Notes: generated by a model not told the origin, from the letters alone. 64,000 bases of DNA from Microbacterium murale (GCF_030815955.1 NZ_JAUSXK010000001.1:372001-436000), one strand, 5' to 3'. Positions 1 to 8,343 are shown, counted from the first letter of the stretch. Made by a program: numbers and translations.

Positions 1-757
1 TGCCCTTGGTGGCGTAGAGGATGTCGAATGTCTTCAGCGCGTCGATGCCGCGCAGCAGCACCGCAGCGATGATCACGGGACGCATCAGCGGCACGGTCAC
101 GTACCAGAATCGCTGCCAGCCGTTCGCTCCGTCGACCTTCGCCGCTTCCTGCGGTTCATCCGAAAGCCCGGTGAGTCCGGCGAGCAGGATGAGCGCCACC
201 ATGGGCGTCCACTGCCAGATGTCGACGAACGTCAGCGTGGCCAGCGAGGTGGCGGGGTCAGCGAGCCATGGCTGAGGCGGGATGCCGACCCACGACAGCA
301 TCTCGTTCACGAAGCCGATGTTCGGTTCGAAGAGCAGCCGCCACATCATGCCGACGGCGACGGGTGTCGCCACCAGTGGCAGCAGGATGATGGTTCTCAC
401 GACGCCCTGACCCCGGAAGGGCTTCCACAGCAGCAGCGCGATGATCATTCCGAGGATCAACTCGAAGAACAGTGCTCCACCAGTGAAGGCGAACGTGCGC
501 CACACCGCAGGCCAGAAGCGCTCGGTGTCGGTGAGGGCCTCGACGTAGTTGTCGAGTCCGTTGAAGTCGAACTTGCGGCGAACCGAGCGCTTGGCGTCGG
601 TGAAGCTGAGGAACAGCGTCCAGCCCAGCGGGATCGCGAGCAGCAGCGCCGTGAAGATGATCGAGGGACCCGCGAACAGCCACTTGCGATGCCGGTTGGC
701 CCAGCGGCTGAATCGTTCCCTCGCCCCGACAACCTCGGGGTCGCGTAGTGCAGTCAT
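1..757 (-). CDS. Carbohydrate ABC transporter permease, MalF/UgpA type (3' end beyond window)
   Basis: Inner-membrane permease of a family-1 sugar ABC importer. The frame is open from an ATG at 755-757 to the left edge (about 252 codons), so the C-terminus is missing. The N-terminus has a basic stretch followed by a membrane segment (WLFAGPSIIFTALLLAIPLG). Several further hydrophobic segments follow. Near the left edge is the EAA loop that docks on the ATPase (QEAAKVDGANGWQRFWYVTVP). It lies downstream of the binding-protein gene at 827-2137 on the same strand, separated by a perfect 12-bp hairpin. A second permease probably follows outside the window. Family assignment is firm; the substrate is unknown. 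Confidence 0.9.
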   Translation of the reverse strand, partial: MTALRDPEVVGARERFSRWANRHRKWLFAGPSIIFTALLLAIPLGWTLFLSFTDAKRSVRRKFDFNGLDNYVEALTDTERFWPAVWRTFAFTGGALFFELILGMIIALLLWKPFRGQGVVRTIILLPLVATPVAVGMMWRLLFEPNIGFVNEMLSWVGIPPQPWLADPATSLATLTFVDIWQWTPMVALILLAGLTGLSDEPQEAAKVDGANGWQRFWYVTVPLMRPVIIAAVLLRGIDALKTFDILYATKG

Positions 758-778
758 GAGTGCTTCCGTGAGGGTCTG

Positions 779-815
779 CCGTCGCCGCCCCGTGTGATGA
801 CCTGGGCGGCGACGG
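779..815 (-). terminator. Intercistronic hairpin between binding-protein and permease genes
   Basis: Perfect 12-bp inverted repeat: CCGTCGCCGCCC at 779-790 and its complement at 804-815, with a 13-base loop. It lies after the binding-protein stop (827) and before the permease start (757). There is no clear U-run, so it may act as a partial terminator or a 3'-end stabiliser that keeps the binding protein more abundant than the permease. That role is inferred from position. Confidence 0.6.
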
Positions 816-826
816 ACTCGGAATGA

Positions 827-2137
827 TTACTCGGCGTCTTCGAGGAGGAACTCGTCGAACGCCTTGTTCGCGCTTTCGACCGCGGCGTCCACGTCGCCGC
901 CGGCGATCGCCGCGACGATCGGCTCGCCGACGATCTCGCGTGCCTCAGCCACCTGGATCACGAGGGGGCGATCCTCACCGACGCCGTTCTCACCGTTGAT
1001 CTTGATCGCCTCGACGAGCTCAGCCGGGTATTCGGCAGTGGCGTCCGCGTCATCCCACACCGATGTACGAGCGCCCATCACACCGAGTGTCGACATCTCG
1101 AGCGTGATCTCTTTCGAGGTCGCCCACTTGATGAACTGCCATGCGGCTTCCTGGTTCGCAGAAGTCTCGTTGATGGCGAGCGCCCACGCCGCCACGTTGT
1201 ACGGCTTGGAACCTGCTTCACCCTCGGGGAAGGCCGCGAATCCGACCTGGTCGGCGACCGTCGACTGCGAGGGGTCGGTCATGTTCTTGTAGAGGCTGTC
1301 AGCGTCTGCGATGAACGCGGCCTGGCCCTGCTGGAACACGGCGAACGCTTCCGGCCAGCTCATCTCGGGGTTGATGGTGGCGTCGGTGTGATTGCTGATC
1401 AGGTCACCGTAGTACTGGTAGGCGCCACGGGCCTCTTCGCTGTCGATCGCTGACTTGCCGTCCTCGTCGATCCACTGCCCGCCGGAGCTGAACAGGAACG
1501 CGCTGAACTGGGTGACGGCAGCAGACTTGCCGGTGCGGCCGATATAGCCGGCGACCTCTGGGTGCAGCGCGTGGATCGCTGCCGCAGCGGCGTCGAGCTC
1601 TTCCAGCGTGGTCGGTACCTCGAGACCCGCTTCCTCGAGCAGATCCTTGCGGTAGTACAGCACGGTGCGCTCCGTGATGATCGGGACGCCGACGACCGCC
1701 TCCTCATAGGTGGTCAGGGATGCCGGTCCGGACTGGAAATCGGACCAGTCCCAATCCGTGTCGCCTTCCACCTGTTCGGTGATGTCCGAGAGATAGCCGT
1801 TGCTGGCGAACAGCTTGTTCTCCTGCAGCGGGCGGTACATCAGCACGTCGATCTCGTCGGTGCCGGCATTGAGCTTGACGTTGTACTGGTCGGAGAGCTG
1901 GTCCTCCGCGAGCTGAGAGATCTCGACCTTGGCTCCGGTCTCCTCTTCGAACTCCGGGATGAGGTCCTTGAGCGTCTCGGTCCAGACGTGGTTGGCGAGG
2001 GTGACGCGAATGGTCGTGCCTTCGATCCCCTCGCCCCCGTCGGGCTCCGAGCCCGAGCTGCAGCTGACGAGGGTTCCTGCGACGACTGCCGTGGTTGCCG
2101 CCGCGACGAAGCGGGCGGTCTTGGATCGGTACTTCAC
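827..2137 (-). CDS. Extracellular sugar-binding lipoprotein of ABC importer (SBP family 1)
   Basis: Captures a sugar outside the membrane and delivers it to the permease at 1-757. The start is a GTG with GGAG five bases upstream. Residues 1-26 form a lipoprotein signal (basic start, hydrophobic core, lipobox LVSC, lipidated Cys26). The mature protein has family-1 features such as IRVTLANHVWTETLKDLIPEFEEETG near the start, cut here by codon order into a typical SBP_bac_1 fold, and a hinge-type WQFIKWATSKE late in the chain. At 436 aa the length is normal. It is the first gene of the operon, divergent from the GntR regulator at 2273, which probably controls it. The ligand cannot be read from the sequence. 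Confidence 0.92.
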   Translation of the reverse strand: MKYRSKTARFVAAATTAVVAGTLVSCSSGSEPDGGEGIEGTTIRVTLANHVWTETLKDLIPEFEEETGAKVEISQLAEDQLSDQYNVKLNAGTDEIDVLMYRPLQENKLFASNGYLSDITEQVEGDTDWDWSDFQSGPASLTTYEEAVVGVPIITERTVLYYRKDLLEEAGLEVPTTLEELDAAAAAIHALHPEVAGYIGRTGKSAAVTQFSAFLFSSGGQWIDEDGKSAIDSEEARGAYQYYGDLISNHTDATINPEMSWPEAFAVFQQGQAAFIADADSLYKNMTDPSQSTVADQVGFAAFPEGEAGSKPYNVAAWALAINETSANQEAAWQFIKWATSKEITLEMSTLGVMGARTSVWDDADATAEYPAELVEAIKINGENGVGEDRPLVIQVAEAREIVGEPIVAAIAGGDVDAAVESANKAFDEFLLEDAE

Positions 2138-2237
2138 TGTGACTCCGTCCTGAACCGCGCGTCGTCGCGGGGTTCCCTGGTGCAGAACTTCTGTTACGTC
2201 TGCTCAATGGCCAAGATAGTAGCCACAAGTCATACTT

Positions 2238-2272
2238 TTCAACTTCCGTGATCAGAAAGATATGATCTAGCC
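2238..2272 (+). promoter_or_regulatory. Promoter of the GntR regulator, leaderless
   Basis: A -10 box TATGAT (2261-2266) sits 6 bases before the ATG at 2273. A weak -35 TTCAAC (2238-2243) lies 17 bases upstream of the -10. The spacing predicts that transcription starts at or next to the start codon. The -10 overlaps the short dyad AGAT-ATG-ATCT at 2259-2269, a possible operator for the regulator itself. Confidence 0.55.
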
Positions 2273-3040
2273 ATGACTCCGCCATCCGGCATCGAGGCCG
2301 ATCCGGCTCCCCCCACTGCATCCGCCCCCGCTGTAGACCGACGCAACCTCGTCTTCGACACGCTCGGGCGAGAGATCTGCGCCGGTGTGATCGGGCCTCA
2401 GACCACGTTCACGACCGAGTCGATCGAGAGCAGATTCCAGGTGTCGCGCTCCGTGGTCCGCGAAGCGCTGCGCGCCCTCGAAGCGCAGGGGCTCATCACG
2501 CCCAAGAGACGCGTCGGCATGCGCGTGCTCCCGCTCACCGACTGGAACGTGTACGACTTGCAGGTCATCCGCTGGCGGCTCGCGGGCCCCAGCAGAGTCG
2601 CGCAGTTGCGTTCGCTCACCGAACTGCGCGGAGCCATCGAACCGGCCGCAGCGCGGATGGCAGCGATGCGTGCGCCGCTGAATCAGGCGAGCGACCTCGT
2701 CGGCCTCGCGGGACGGCTGTGGGCAGCCGGACGGGAAGGCGACGCGGCGAAGTTCCTGGAGCTGGACAAGGAGTTCCACTCGCTGATCCTGACGATGAGC
2801 GGCAACGAGATGTTCGCCCAGTTGCATCACCTCGTGGCAGAGGTGCTCACCGGCCGAACCCAGTACGACCTCATGCCGCAGTTCCCCGCCCCCGAAGCGC
2901 TGCAGATGCACGTCGACATCGCGACCGCGATCCAGACCGGAAACGCGGAGAAGGCGGCCGCTTCGATGGTCGCGATCATGGATCGCACTCTCGTCGAGAT
3001 GAGCTCGATCTGGGAGCAGGAAGCTCCTATCGTCGACTGA
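2273..3040 (+). CDS. FadR-subfamily GntR transcriptional regulator
   Basis: DNA-binding repressor or activator of 255 aa. The N-terminal winged helix-turn-helix lies around residues 20-90 (GVIGPQTTFTTESIESRF then SRSVVREALRALEAQGLI). An all-helical FCD ligand-binding domain follows (LRGAIEPAAARMAA, then FHSLILTMSGNEMF and HVDIATAIQTGNAEKAA). FCD regulators usually sense sugar acids or other small carboxylates. The gene is divergent from the sugar-binding lipoprotein gene, so it most likely regulates that importer. No Shine-Dalgarno is visible, in keeping with the leaderless promoter. Confidence 0.9.
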   Translation: MTPPSGIEADPAPPTASAPAVDRRNLVFDTLGREICAGVIGPQTTFTTESIESRFQVSRSVVREALRALEAQGLITPKRRVGMRVLPLTDWNVYDLQVIRWRLAGPSRVAQLRSLTELRGAIEPAAARMAAMRAPLNQASDLVGLAGRLWAAGREGDAAKFLELDKEFHSLILTMSGNEMFAQLHHLVAEVLTGRTQYDLMPQFPAPEALQMHVDIATAIQTGNAEKAAASMVAIMDRTLVEMSSIWEQEAPIVD

Positions 3041-3067
3041 CATACGATCCCGGAATTCACAGGCCAC

Positions 3068-3111
3068 CCATAGCGCACTCCATAGAAATCCCATAGCTGA
3101 TTCCTCAGAAT
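3068..3111 (+). promoter_or_regulatory. Three CCATAG direct repeats and -10 box upstream of the response regulator
   Basis: CCATAG occurs at 3068-3073, 3080-3085 and 3091-3096, with periods of 12 and 11 bp. OmpR-family regulators bind direct repeats of about 10-11 bp, so this looks like an autoregulatory site. A -10-like CAGAAT (3106-3111) lies 6 bases before the ATG at 3118. The repeats are seen; their use is inferred. Confidence 0.5.
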
Positions 3112-3117
3112 GGGCTC

Positions 3118-3846
3118 ATGACCAGTGATCAGCCCGACCTGCGCCGCCCAGACGGCTCACCCCTGCGCATCCTCGCCGTGGACGACGAGCAGATGCTCAC
3201 AGACCTGCTCGCCATGGCGCTGCGCATGGAAGGTTGGGAAGTGCGCACGGCATCATCCGGCCTCGAGGCGCTCCAGGTCGCGCGCGACTTCGAGCCGGAT
3301 GCGCTGCTGCTCGACATCATGATGCCCGACCTCGACGGAATGAGCGTTCTGCGACGCCTTCGCGAATCGGGCAACCTCGTGCCCGTGCTTTTCCTGACGG
3401 CGAAGGACGCCGTCGGCGACCGCATCGCCGGGCTCACAGCCGGCGGCGACGACTACGTCACGAAGCCGTTCAGCCTTGAGGAGGTGATCGCGCGCCTGCG
3501 CGCGATCATCCGCCGCACCGGACTCGCCAGCACAGACGACGGTCAGTCGATCCTTCGCGTCGGCGACCTCACCCTCAACGAGGACAGTCACGAGGTCGAG
3601 CGCGAAGGCACCGAGATCGAGTTGACCGCCACCGAATTCGAGCTGCTGCGCTACCTCATGCGCAACGAGCGCCGCGTGCTCTCGAAAGCACAGATCCTCG
3701 ACCGGGTGTGGAGCTACGACTTCGGCGGCAAGTCCTCCGTCGTGGAGCTCTACATCTCGTACCTGCGCAAGAAGATCGACGCCGGTCGCGCGCCTCTGCT
3801 GCACACCGTCCGCGGCGTCGGGTACATGATCAAGGCTCCGCATTGA
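3118..3846 (+). CDS. OmpR/PhoB-family response regulator
   Basis: Cytoplasmic two-component regulator, 242 aa. The receiver domain covers residues about 17-130, with the acidic pair in AVDDE, phospho-acceptor Asp66 (DALLLDIMMPDLDG) and conserved Lys116 in VTKPF. The C-terminal winged helix follows (residues about 145-238, ending in LLHTVRGVGYMIK). It overlaps the start of the histidine kinase gene, so the two are co-expressed. Direct repeats upstream suggest autoregulation. The closest described group is the TrcR/MprA/PrrA-like actinobacterial regulators. The signal is unknown. Confidence 0.95.
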   Translation: MTSDQPDLRRPDGSPLRILAVDDEQMLTDLLAMALRMEGWEVRTASSGLEALQVARDFEPDALLLDIMMPDLDGMSVLRRLRESGNLVPVLFLTAKDAVGDRIAGLTAGGDDYVTKPFSLEEVIARLRAIIRRTGLASTDDGQSILRVGDLTLNEDSHEVEREGTEIELTATEFELLRYLMRNERRVLSKAQILDRVWSYDFGGKSSVVELYISYLRKKIDAGRAPLLHTVRGVGYMIKAPH

Positions 3847-5327
3847 CCGCCCCGAGGATGTCGCGACCCCCGCTGACTCTGCAGACGCGGCTGATGGCCG
3901 CCGTCATCGGGTTCGTGTCGGTCATCCTCATCATCGTCGCCGTCATCACCAGTGCGACGCTCGGCACTTCCTTGGAAGGACGACTGCAGGATCAATTGCG
4001 CTCGACCGCCGATGACACCACGACTCTTGTGGCGCAGCAGGCGTTTCGCTCCGCCGTCACCGGCGACCCGCTGACGGCACGCACGGCATTGGCTGGCGCG
4101 CACTTCCAGGTCTCGGGCCTGCTGCTTGCCATCTACACGTCGAACGGCCCGGAGGGAGTGGTGCTCAATTCCGATGGGACCACAGACCTGACCGATGCTC
4201 AGGTCCTTCAGCTCGACGACGCCGTGAAGACCTCGCCCGGTGCTTCCATCACGCTCGATGGCCTCGGTTCCTTCCAACTCACGGTGACGAAGACCAACGG
4301 CATCGGAATCGTCACGGGCCTCCCGCGCGATGAGGTGCAGAGCACCATGGCGCAACTGCTCACCGTGATCACGCTCGCCACCCTCGGCGGGCTCATCCTG
4401 CTCGCGCTCACGACGACCATCACGATCCGGATGAGCCTGCGCCCGCTGAGGGCCGTGGCCCGGACGGCGACCAGGGTGGCGAACCAGCCGCTGGATCGCG
4501 GAGAAGTCACCATCACCGAGCGGGTGCCAGACGCCGAAGCGGATCCACGCACGGAGACCGGCCTTGTCGGCGCCTCGCTGAACAAGCTGCTCGACCACGT
4601 GAACGATTCGCTCGCGTCTCGTCAGAAGAACGAGGAGCGGATGCGACGGTTCGTCGCCGATGCGAGCCACGAGCTGCGCACGCCGCTGGCCTCGATCCGC
4701 GGATACTCGGAGTTGTCGCTGCGGGATCGCGAACTGCCGGAGACAGCGCAGACTGCACTGGAGCGCATCCAGGCGCAGTCGCTGCGGATGACTCGACTGG
4801 TCGAGGACCTGCTGCTTCTGGCCCGCCTCGACGAGGGGCAGGAACTCGTGCACGGCACGGTCGATCTCACGCAACTGGCGCTCGAAGGACTCACCGATGC
4901 ACGTCCGACGGCGCCGGCGCACCACTGGATCATCGATGTCCCCGAAGAGCCGGTGGTCATGCTCGGAGATGCGGGAAGACTGCACCAAGTGGTCGCCAAC
5001 CTGCTCGCCAACGCCCGCACCCATACACCGGACGGCACCACCATCACGCTGAGCGTGGCGAGGGAAGGCGACGAGGCGGTCATCCGGGTGCACGACGACG
5101 GCCCTGGGATCGAACCGCAGGTGCGTGAGGAGCTGTTCGCCCGCTTCGCCAGAGGCGACAGCTCTCGTGCGCGTCAGACGGGCGGCACGGGTCTGGGCCT
5201 TGCAATCGCCAAGGCCATCGTGGAGGGCCACAATGGCACGATCGGGGTGGAATCCGAGCCCGGTGACACGACCTTCACCGTGCGTTTTCCCCTGACTCCG
5301 GTCAGTGCCCCCGCTCCCACCCCGTAA
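3843..5327 (+). CDS. Sensor histidine kinase
   Basis: Membrane partner of the response regulator upstream. I place the start at TTG 3843, overlapping the regulator's stop codon; ATG 3858 is the alternative. There are two membrane segments (near the start, around AVIGFVSVILIIVAVIT, and around LLTVITLATLGGLILLAL), with an extracytoplasmic sensor of about 125 residues between them. A HAMP linker follows, then the HisKA motif DASHELRTPLASIRGYSEL with His at about residue 276. The HATPase domain has VVANLLANARTHT (N box), HDDGPGIE (G1) and GGTGLGLAIAKAIVEGHNG (G2). All catalytic boxes are intact. The stimulus is unknown. Confidence 0.93.
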   Translation: MTAPRMSRPPLTLQTRLMAAVIGFVSVILIIVAVITSATLGTSLEGRLQDQLRSTADDTTTLVAQQAFRSAVTGDPLTARTALAGAHFQVSGLLLAIYTSNGPEGVVLNSDGTTDLTDAQVLQLDDAVKTSPGASITLDGLGSFQLTVTKTNGIGIVTGLPRDEVQSTMAQLLTVITLATLGGLILLALTTTITIRMSLRPLRAVARTATRVANQPLDRGEVTITERVPDAEADPRTETGLVGASLNKLLDHVNDSLASRQKNEERMRRFVADASHELRTPLASIRGYSELSLRDRELPETAQTALERIQAQSLRMTRLVEDLLLLARLDEGQELVHGTVDLTQLALEGLTDARPTAPAHHWIIDVPEEPVVMLGDAGRLHQVVANLLANARTHTPDGTTITLSVAREGDEAVIRVHDDGPGIEPQVREELFARFARGDSSRARQTGGTGLGLAIAKAIVEGHNGTIGVESEPGDTTFTVRFPLTPVSAPAPTP

Positions 5328-5356
5328 CCGGGCACACCTGCAGGGGACGGGCGTGC

Positions 5357-6931
5357 TCAGTACCCGGCGAAGGCGTCCGTCGTCAGTGAGTGCGCCTTCT
5401 GCAGTGCGGGCGCGAGGTCGGCGATGAGCCGCGGAGGCCCGGATATGAACGCATGGCGCGTGGAGATGTCTGCGACGATGCGCTCGAGTCCTTCGGCGCC
5501 CAGACGCACGCCCTGCGCCCACGTCCAGTGCTCCGGCAGGTCTGCCGGGGCGTCTCTGGTGAACACCACCGTGCGCACTCCGGTCTCGGCGAGCTCTGCA
5601 CGGAACGCGAGCTCGGAGGCCTCAGCGGCAACATAGATCAGCACGACATCGCGCGTGCGCCCTTCGGCATGCAGCTGCCGAAGCTGCGAGACGAAGGGCG
5701 TGACGCCGATTCCCGCGGCGACCATGAGCACCGGCGCGTCTCCCCTCGGCATGACGAAGTCTCCCCACGTGCCGGTGACTGCGAGCGTGGCGCCGGGTTC
5801 CGCGGCCGCGAGCGCGCGCTTGTAGCTCGAGGGATGCTTCTGATCACCGTTCTTGTACGCGATGCGCAGTATCGGCAGGTCGGCCGGTGCCGAGACGATG
5901 CTGAACTCCCGTCGTGTTCCGCGCGCGTCTGGATGGTGGTGCGGCACGTCCAACTCGAGATACTGACCGGGCAGGAACTTCAACTTCCCTCTGGCGCGGA
6001 AGGTGAGCTCCTGCGCGGTCGGCGTGATGAACTCGCGCTTCTCGAGCGTCAGTCGCACGGATCCGCGCAATGCGAAGGCGAATGCCAGCAGATTGCCGAT
6101 CAGCAGCGCCCGCTCCTGGCCGAGCGTGAACAGTCCGCCCACGAGGATCGGCCAGCCGGCGAGCACGCCGACGAGAGCGGCGACCCAGAACTGCTGCCAG
6201 CGCCGCGGCGGGAGTGTCAGCGGCTCCGACACCATGAACGCGCCCAGAAACAGGAATGGACTCTGCAGCACCGCGAACTGCAGGGCGGTCACAAGGTTGA
6301 ATTCGATGTCGAACTGCTGAGCCTGCACGGCCTGACGCACGACTGCAGTGACGATCGCGATCAGCAGGAACACGAGCACGACGCGCACCTTCTCGGTGCG
6401 CCAGAGCACCGCGAGCCCCAGCACCGCCACAGGGATCGCCAACGCGCCGTTGCCGACCCACCACGATGCCGAGGTGCCGAGCCATTCGAACGCGCCGAAA
6501 GAGCCGATAATCGAGACCACTGCCGCGCCGAACGCTGCCGGGTTGAGGATGTGACGACCGCGCCATGCGATCAGGTACTTCGAGACACTGGCCAAGACAC
6601 CCGCCAGCGCGAGGCCGATCAGCGCCGCCGGTTCCACGCCGGGCCGCATGACGAACAGCATGATCAGCGCGGTGACGAGCGACGACTCGATGCGCCACGG
6701 CAAGTGGAGCAGACGTTGCACGGCAGCATCGACCGCAGAGATCACGAGCGTGAGCACCACGAAAGATGCCAGCAGCTCGATCGGGGTCGGCGACACGATG
6801 ACGCCGAACAGCGACAGCACCAGTGCGATCAGAGCGAGCGCCACGAGCGAGAACAACACGAGGCGGTACATCGACATGGCGCCGAGAACCGCCAGGACCC
6901 GCTGACGAACAGCCGTGAATGAGTACGTCAC
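5357..6931 (-). CDS. Membrane NqrB/RnfD-like protein fused to ferredoxin/flavodoxin-reductase-like domain
   Basis: 524 aa with a GTG start (GGGAAGAG upstream). Residues 1 to about 295 form some ten membrane helices with NqrB/RnfD-like signatures (ILNPAAFGAAVVS, FMVSEPLTLPP). Residues about 300-524 form a ferredoxin-NADP reductase-like domain with an FAD motif (RREFSIVSAP), a nucleotide motif (VAAGIGVTPFVSQLR) and an aromatic C-terminus (AFAGY). It should pass electrons from cytosolic NAD(P)H to an acceptor across the membrane. The protein itself has no SGAT flavinylation motif. It is the last gene of a three-gene set with apbE and an FMN-binding lipoprotein, the probable extracellular electron carrier. 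The family is clear; the final acceptor is not. Confidence 0.88.
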   Translation of the reverse strand: MTYSFTAVRQRVLAVLGAMSMYRLVLFSLVALALIALVLSLFGVIVSPTPIELLASFVVLTLVISAVDAAVQRLLHLPWRIESSLVTALIMLFVMRPGVEPAALIGLALAGVLASVSKYLIAWRGRHILNPAAFGAAVVSIIGSFGAFEWLGTSASWWVGNGALAIPVAVLGLAVLWRTEKVRVVLVFLLIAIVTAVVRQAVQAQQFDIEFNLVTALQFAVLQSPFLFLGAFMVSEPLTLPPRRWQQFWVAALVGVLAGWPILVGGLFTLGQERALLIGNLLAFAFALRGSVRLTLEKREFITPTAQELTFRARGKLKFLPGQYLELDVPHHHPDARGTRREFSIVSAPADLPILRIAYKNGDQKHPSSYKRALAAAEPGATLAVTGTWGDFVMPRGDAPVLMVAAGIGVTPFVSQLRQLHAEGRTRDVVLIYVAAEASELAFRAELAETGVRTVVFTRDAPADLPEHWTWAQGVRLGAEGLERIVADISTRHAFISGPPRLIADLAPALQKAHSLTTDAFAGY

Positions 6932-6946
6932 GAATACAACTCTTCC

Positions 6947-7816
6947 CTATCTGCGAACGCCGGGGGTTGTGAACAACTCGACCGGGCACTCGGCCGAACG
7001 CTCCGCCATGCCTGTCGTGCTCATCCGCACCCACTCGACGCCCCAGCGGGCAGCGAGCTCCGCGCCACCGCCGAAGAACAGCGCCGTCGCGGCGGCATCC
7101 GCATGCATCGCATCCGGAGCGATCGCCCAGGTCGCCGCCCACGTGCGCACCGGCGCTCCTGTGCGGGCGTCGAGCACATGATGCAACCCGTCGCCCCAGG
7201 CGCGCCTGTTGGTGGCGGAGGCGCACAGCGCCTGGTCTCGGATGCTCGCGACGCCGATCGCCTTCGTCCGATCGAACGGATGCTCGAGGCCGATGCGCAC
7301 CTCATCGCCGCGCACAGCGATGTCACCGCCGCCATCCACGGTAACGCTGCCTGGAACGTCGCCGAGCTCCGCGAGCACGAGATCGACGAGGCGCCCCTTG
7401 CCGAGCGCGCCGACATCGATCTGTACCGGCGTCGCCACGGACAATCGCGCGCCGGACCAGGTGAGGATGCTGGTCCAGTCGGCGGGCGCCGGACGAGGCT
7501 CACCAGCGAGCAGAGACACCTCGGCGTCATAGCCGAGCGCGCTGAGGCTCTCACCCACCAGAGGATTCACCGCGCCGTCTGTGGCATCTGAGAGCTCGCG
7601 ATACACCTCGAGCATCGCCGCGGCATCCGCGGGCGCGCCCACGTCACCACCGCTGTGAGCGAGCACGGTTACGAGCGAATCGTCGCGAAAACGCGACCAC
7701 GTGCGATCGAAGGAACCGATCGCGGCGCTCACCCGTGCACGTTCGGGTTCGTCCAGCGGAGTCTCGGTTTCGATCTCCCAACGGGTGCCGATCGCGTCGA
7801 AGCCCCATACGGACAT
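6947..7816 (-). CDS. apbE: FAD:protein FMN transferase (ApbE family)
   Basis: Transfers FMN from FAD onto a Thr or Ser of a target protein outside the cytoplasm. At 289 aa it is a compact ApbE. Visible motifs are GALGKGRLVDLV (equivalent of GALAKG), DGGGDIAVRG, HVLDARTGAPV and the Mg-binding HADAAATALFFGG. No N-terminal signal peptide is evident; the protein starts MSVWGFDAIGTRWEIE. It may be exported by another route, or the start may be misread, although the upstream gene ends only five bases before it. The FMN-binding lipoprotein just upstream is the obvious substrate. Confidence 0.92.
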   Translation of the reverse strand: MSVWGFDAIGTRWEIETETPLDEPERARVSAAIGSFDRTWSRFRDDSLVTVLAHSGGDVGAPADAAAMLEVYRELSDATDGAVNPLVGESLSALGYDAEVSLLAGEPRPAPADWTSILTWSGARLSVATPVQIDVGALGKGRLVDLVLAELGDVPGSVTVDGGGDIAVRGDEVRIGLEHPFDRTKAIGVASIRDQALCASATNRRAWGDGLHHVLDARTGAPVRTWAATWAIAPDAMHADAAATALFFGGGAELAARWGVEWVRMSTTGMAERSAECPVELFTTPGVRR

Positions 7817-7821
7817 GGCGC

Positions 7822-8295
7822 TCAGGCCGCGGCCTGATCCTTGATCTCTTCGACGGCCGCGTTGAAGCCACCGCTCGTGAGCGACGATCCGGCGACGCGA
7901 CTGACGTTCAGATCGTCGATGGCGACGCCGACGACCTCCGCCGCGATGCCGTCGATGAACTCCCCCTGGTACTGCTCGGTCTCGCGAGCCTGAGGGTCGC
8001 CGGTCACCTCGACGTCGGTGACGAAGCCGTCCTCGAGGGTGAGAGTGACCGAGATCTGCTCGACCGTCTCCGGGGTCTGGTAGGAACCGTCGGCCGAGTA
8101 GGTCCCGTCGGCGTATTCACCGGCATCCGACGAGCTCTGCGTGTCGGAGCCCGTTCCGGTATCGGTGTCCGCGCCGGTGTCCGGGGCATCCTCGGCGTCG
8201 GCGGCGCCGGAGCAGCCGGCCAGCACGAGGAGTCCGGCGACTCCGACGACAGCAGCGCTCTTACGAACGGAGGACGAAACGCTCATGCTCATCAT
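7822..8295 (-). CDS. FMN-binding-domain lipoprotein, predicted covalent flavin carrier
   Basis: 157 aa. Lipoprotein signal with lipobox LAGC (Cys28), then an acidic, low-complexity linker rich in Asp, Thr, Ser and Gly (residues about 30-65), then one FMN_bind domain (GTYSADGSYQTPETVEQISV to the C-terminus). Where the family usually has SGAT before a TS pair, this protein reads VAGSSLTSGGF (residues about 134-144), so the flavin acceptor would be a Ser. First gene of the operon with apbE and the membrane reductase. It probably shuttles electrons on the outer face of the membrane. The start at 8295 is favoured by a leaderless -10; Met codons at 8292 and 8286 are alternatives. Confidence 0.88.
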   Translation of the reverse strand: MMSMSVSSSVRKSAAVVGVAGLLVLAGCSGAADAEDAPDTGADTDTGTGSDTQSSSDAGEYADGTYSADGSYQTPETVEQISVTLTLEDGFVTDVEVTGDPQARETEQYQGEFIDGIAAEVVGVAIDDLNVSRVAGSSLTSGGFNAAVEEIKDQAAA

Positions 8296-8302
8296 GATCC
8301 TG

Positions 8303-8308
8303 AGATTA
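8303..8308 (-). promoter_or_regulatory. -10 box of the flavin electron-transfer operon
   Basis: TAATCT on the minus strand ends 7 bases before the ATG at 8295 of the FMN-binding lipoprotein gene. This predicts a leaderless transcript. No Shine-Dalgarno of usual spacing is present. Confidence 0.45.
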
Positions 8309-8325
8309 GGGCGATCTGCTATGGG

Positions 8326-8338
8326 CGGGCTGTGCCCG
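8326..8338 (-). terminator. Possible weak terminator after prs
   Basis: Short GC hairpin: CGGGC at 8326-8330 and GCCCG at 8334-8338 with a three-base loop, just downstream of the prs stop and upstream of the lipoprotein promoter. There is no U-run, so support is weak. Confidence 0.3.
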
Positions 8339-8343
8339 TGACG

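Noticed and set aside
3750..5522. A 590-codon minus-strand frame opposite the histidine kinase
   Set aside because: Composition typical of an antisense frame. The kinase boxes are intact on the plus strand.
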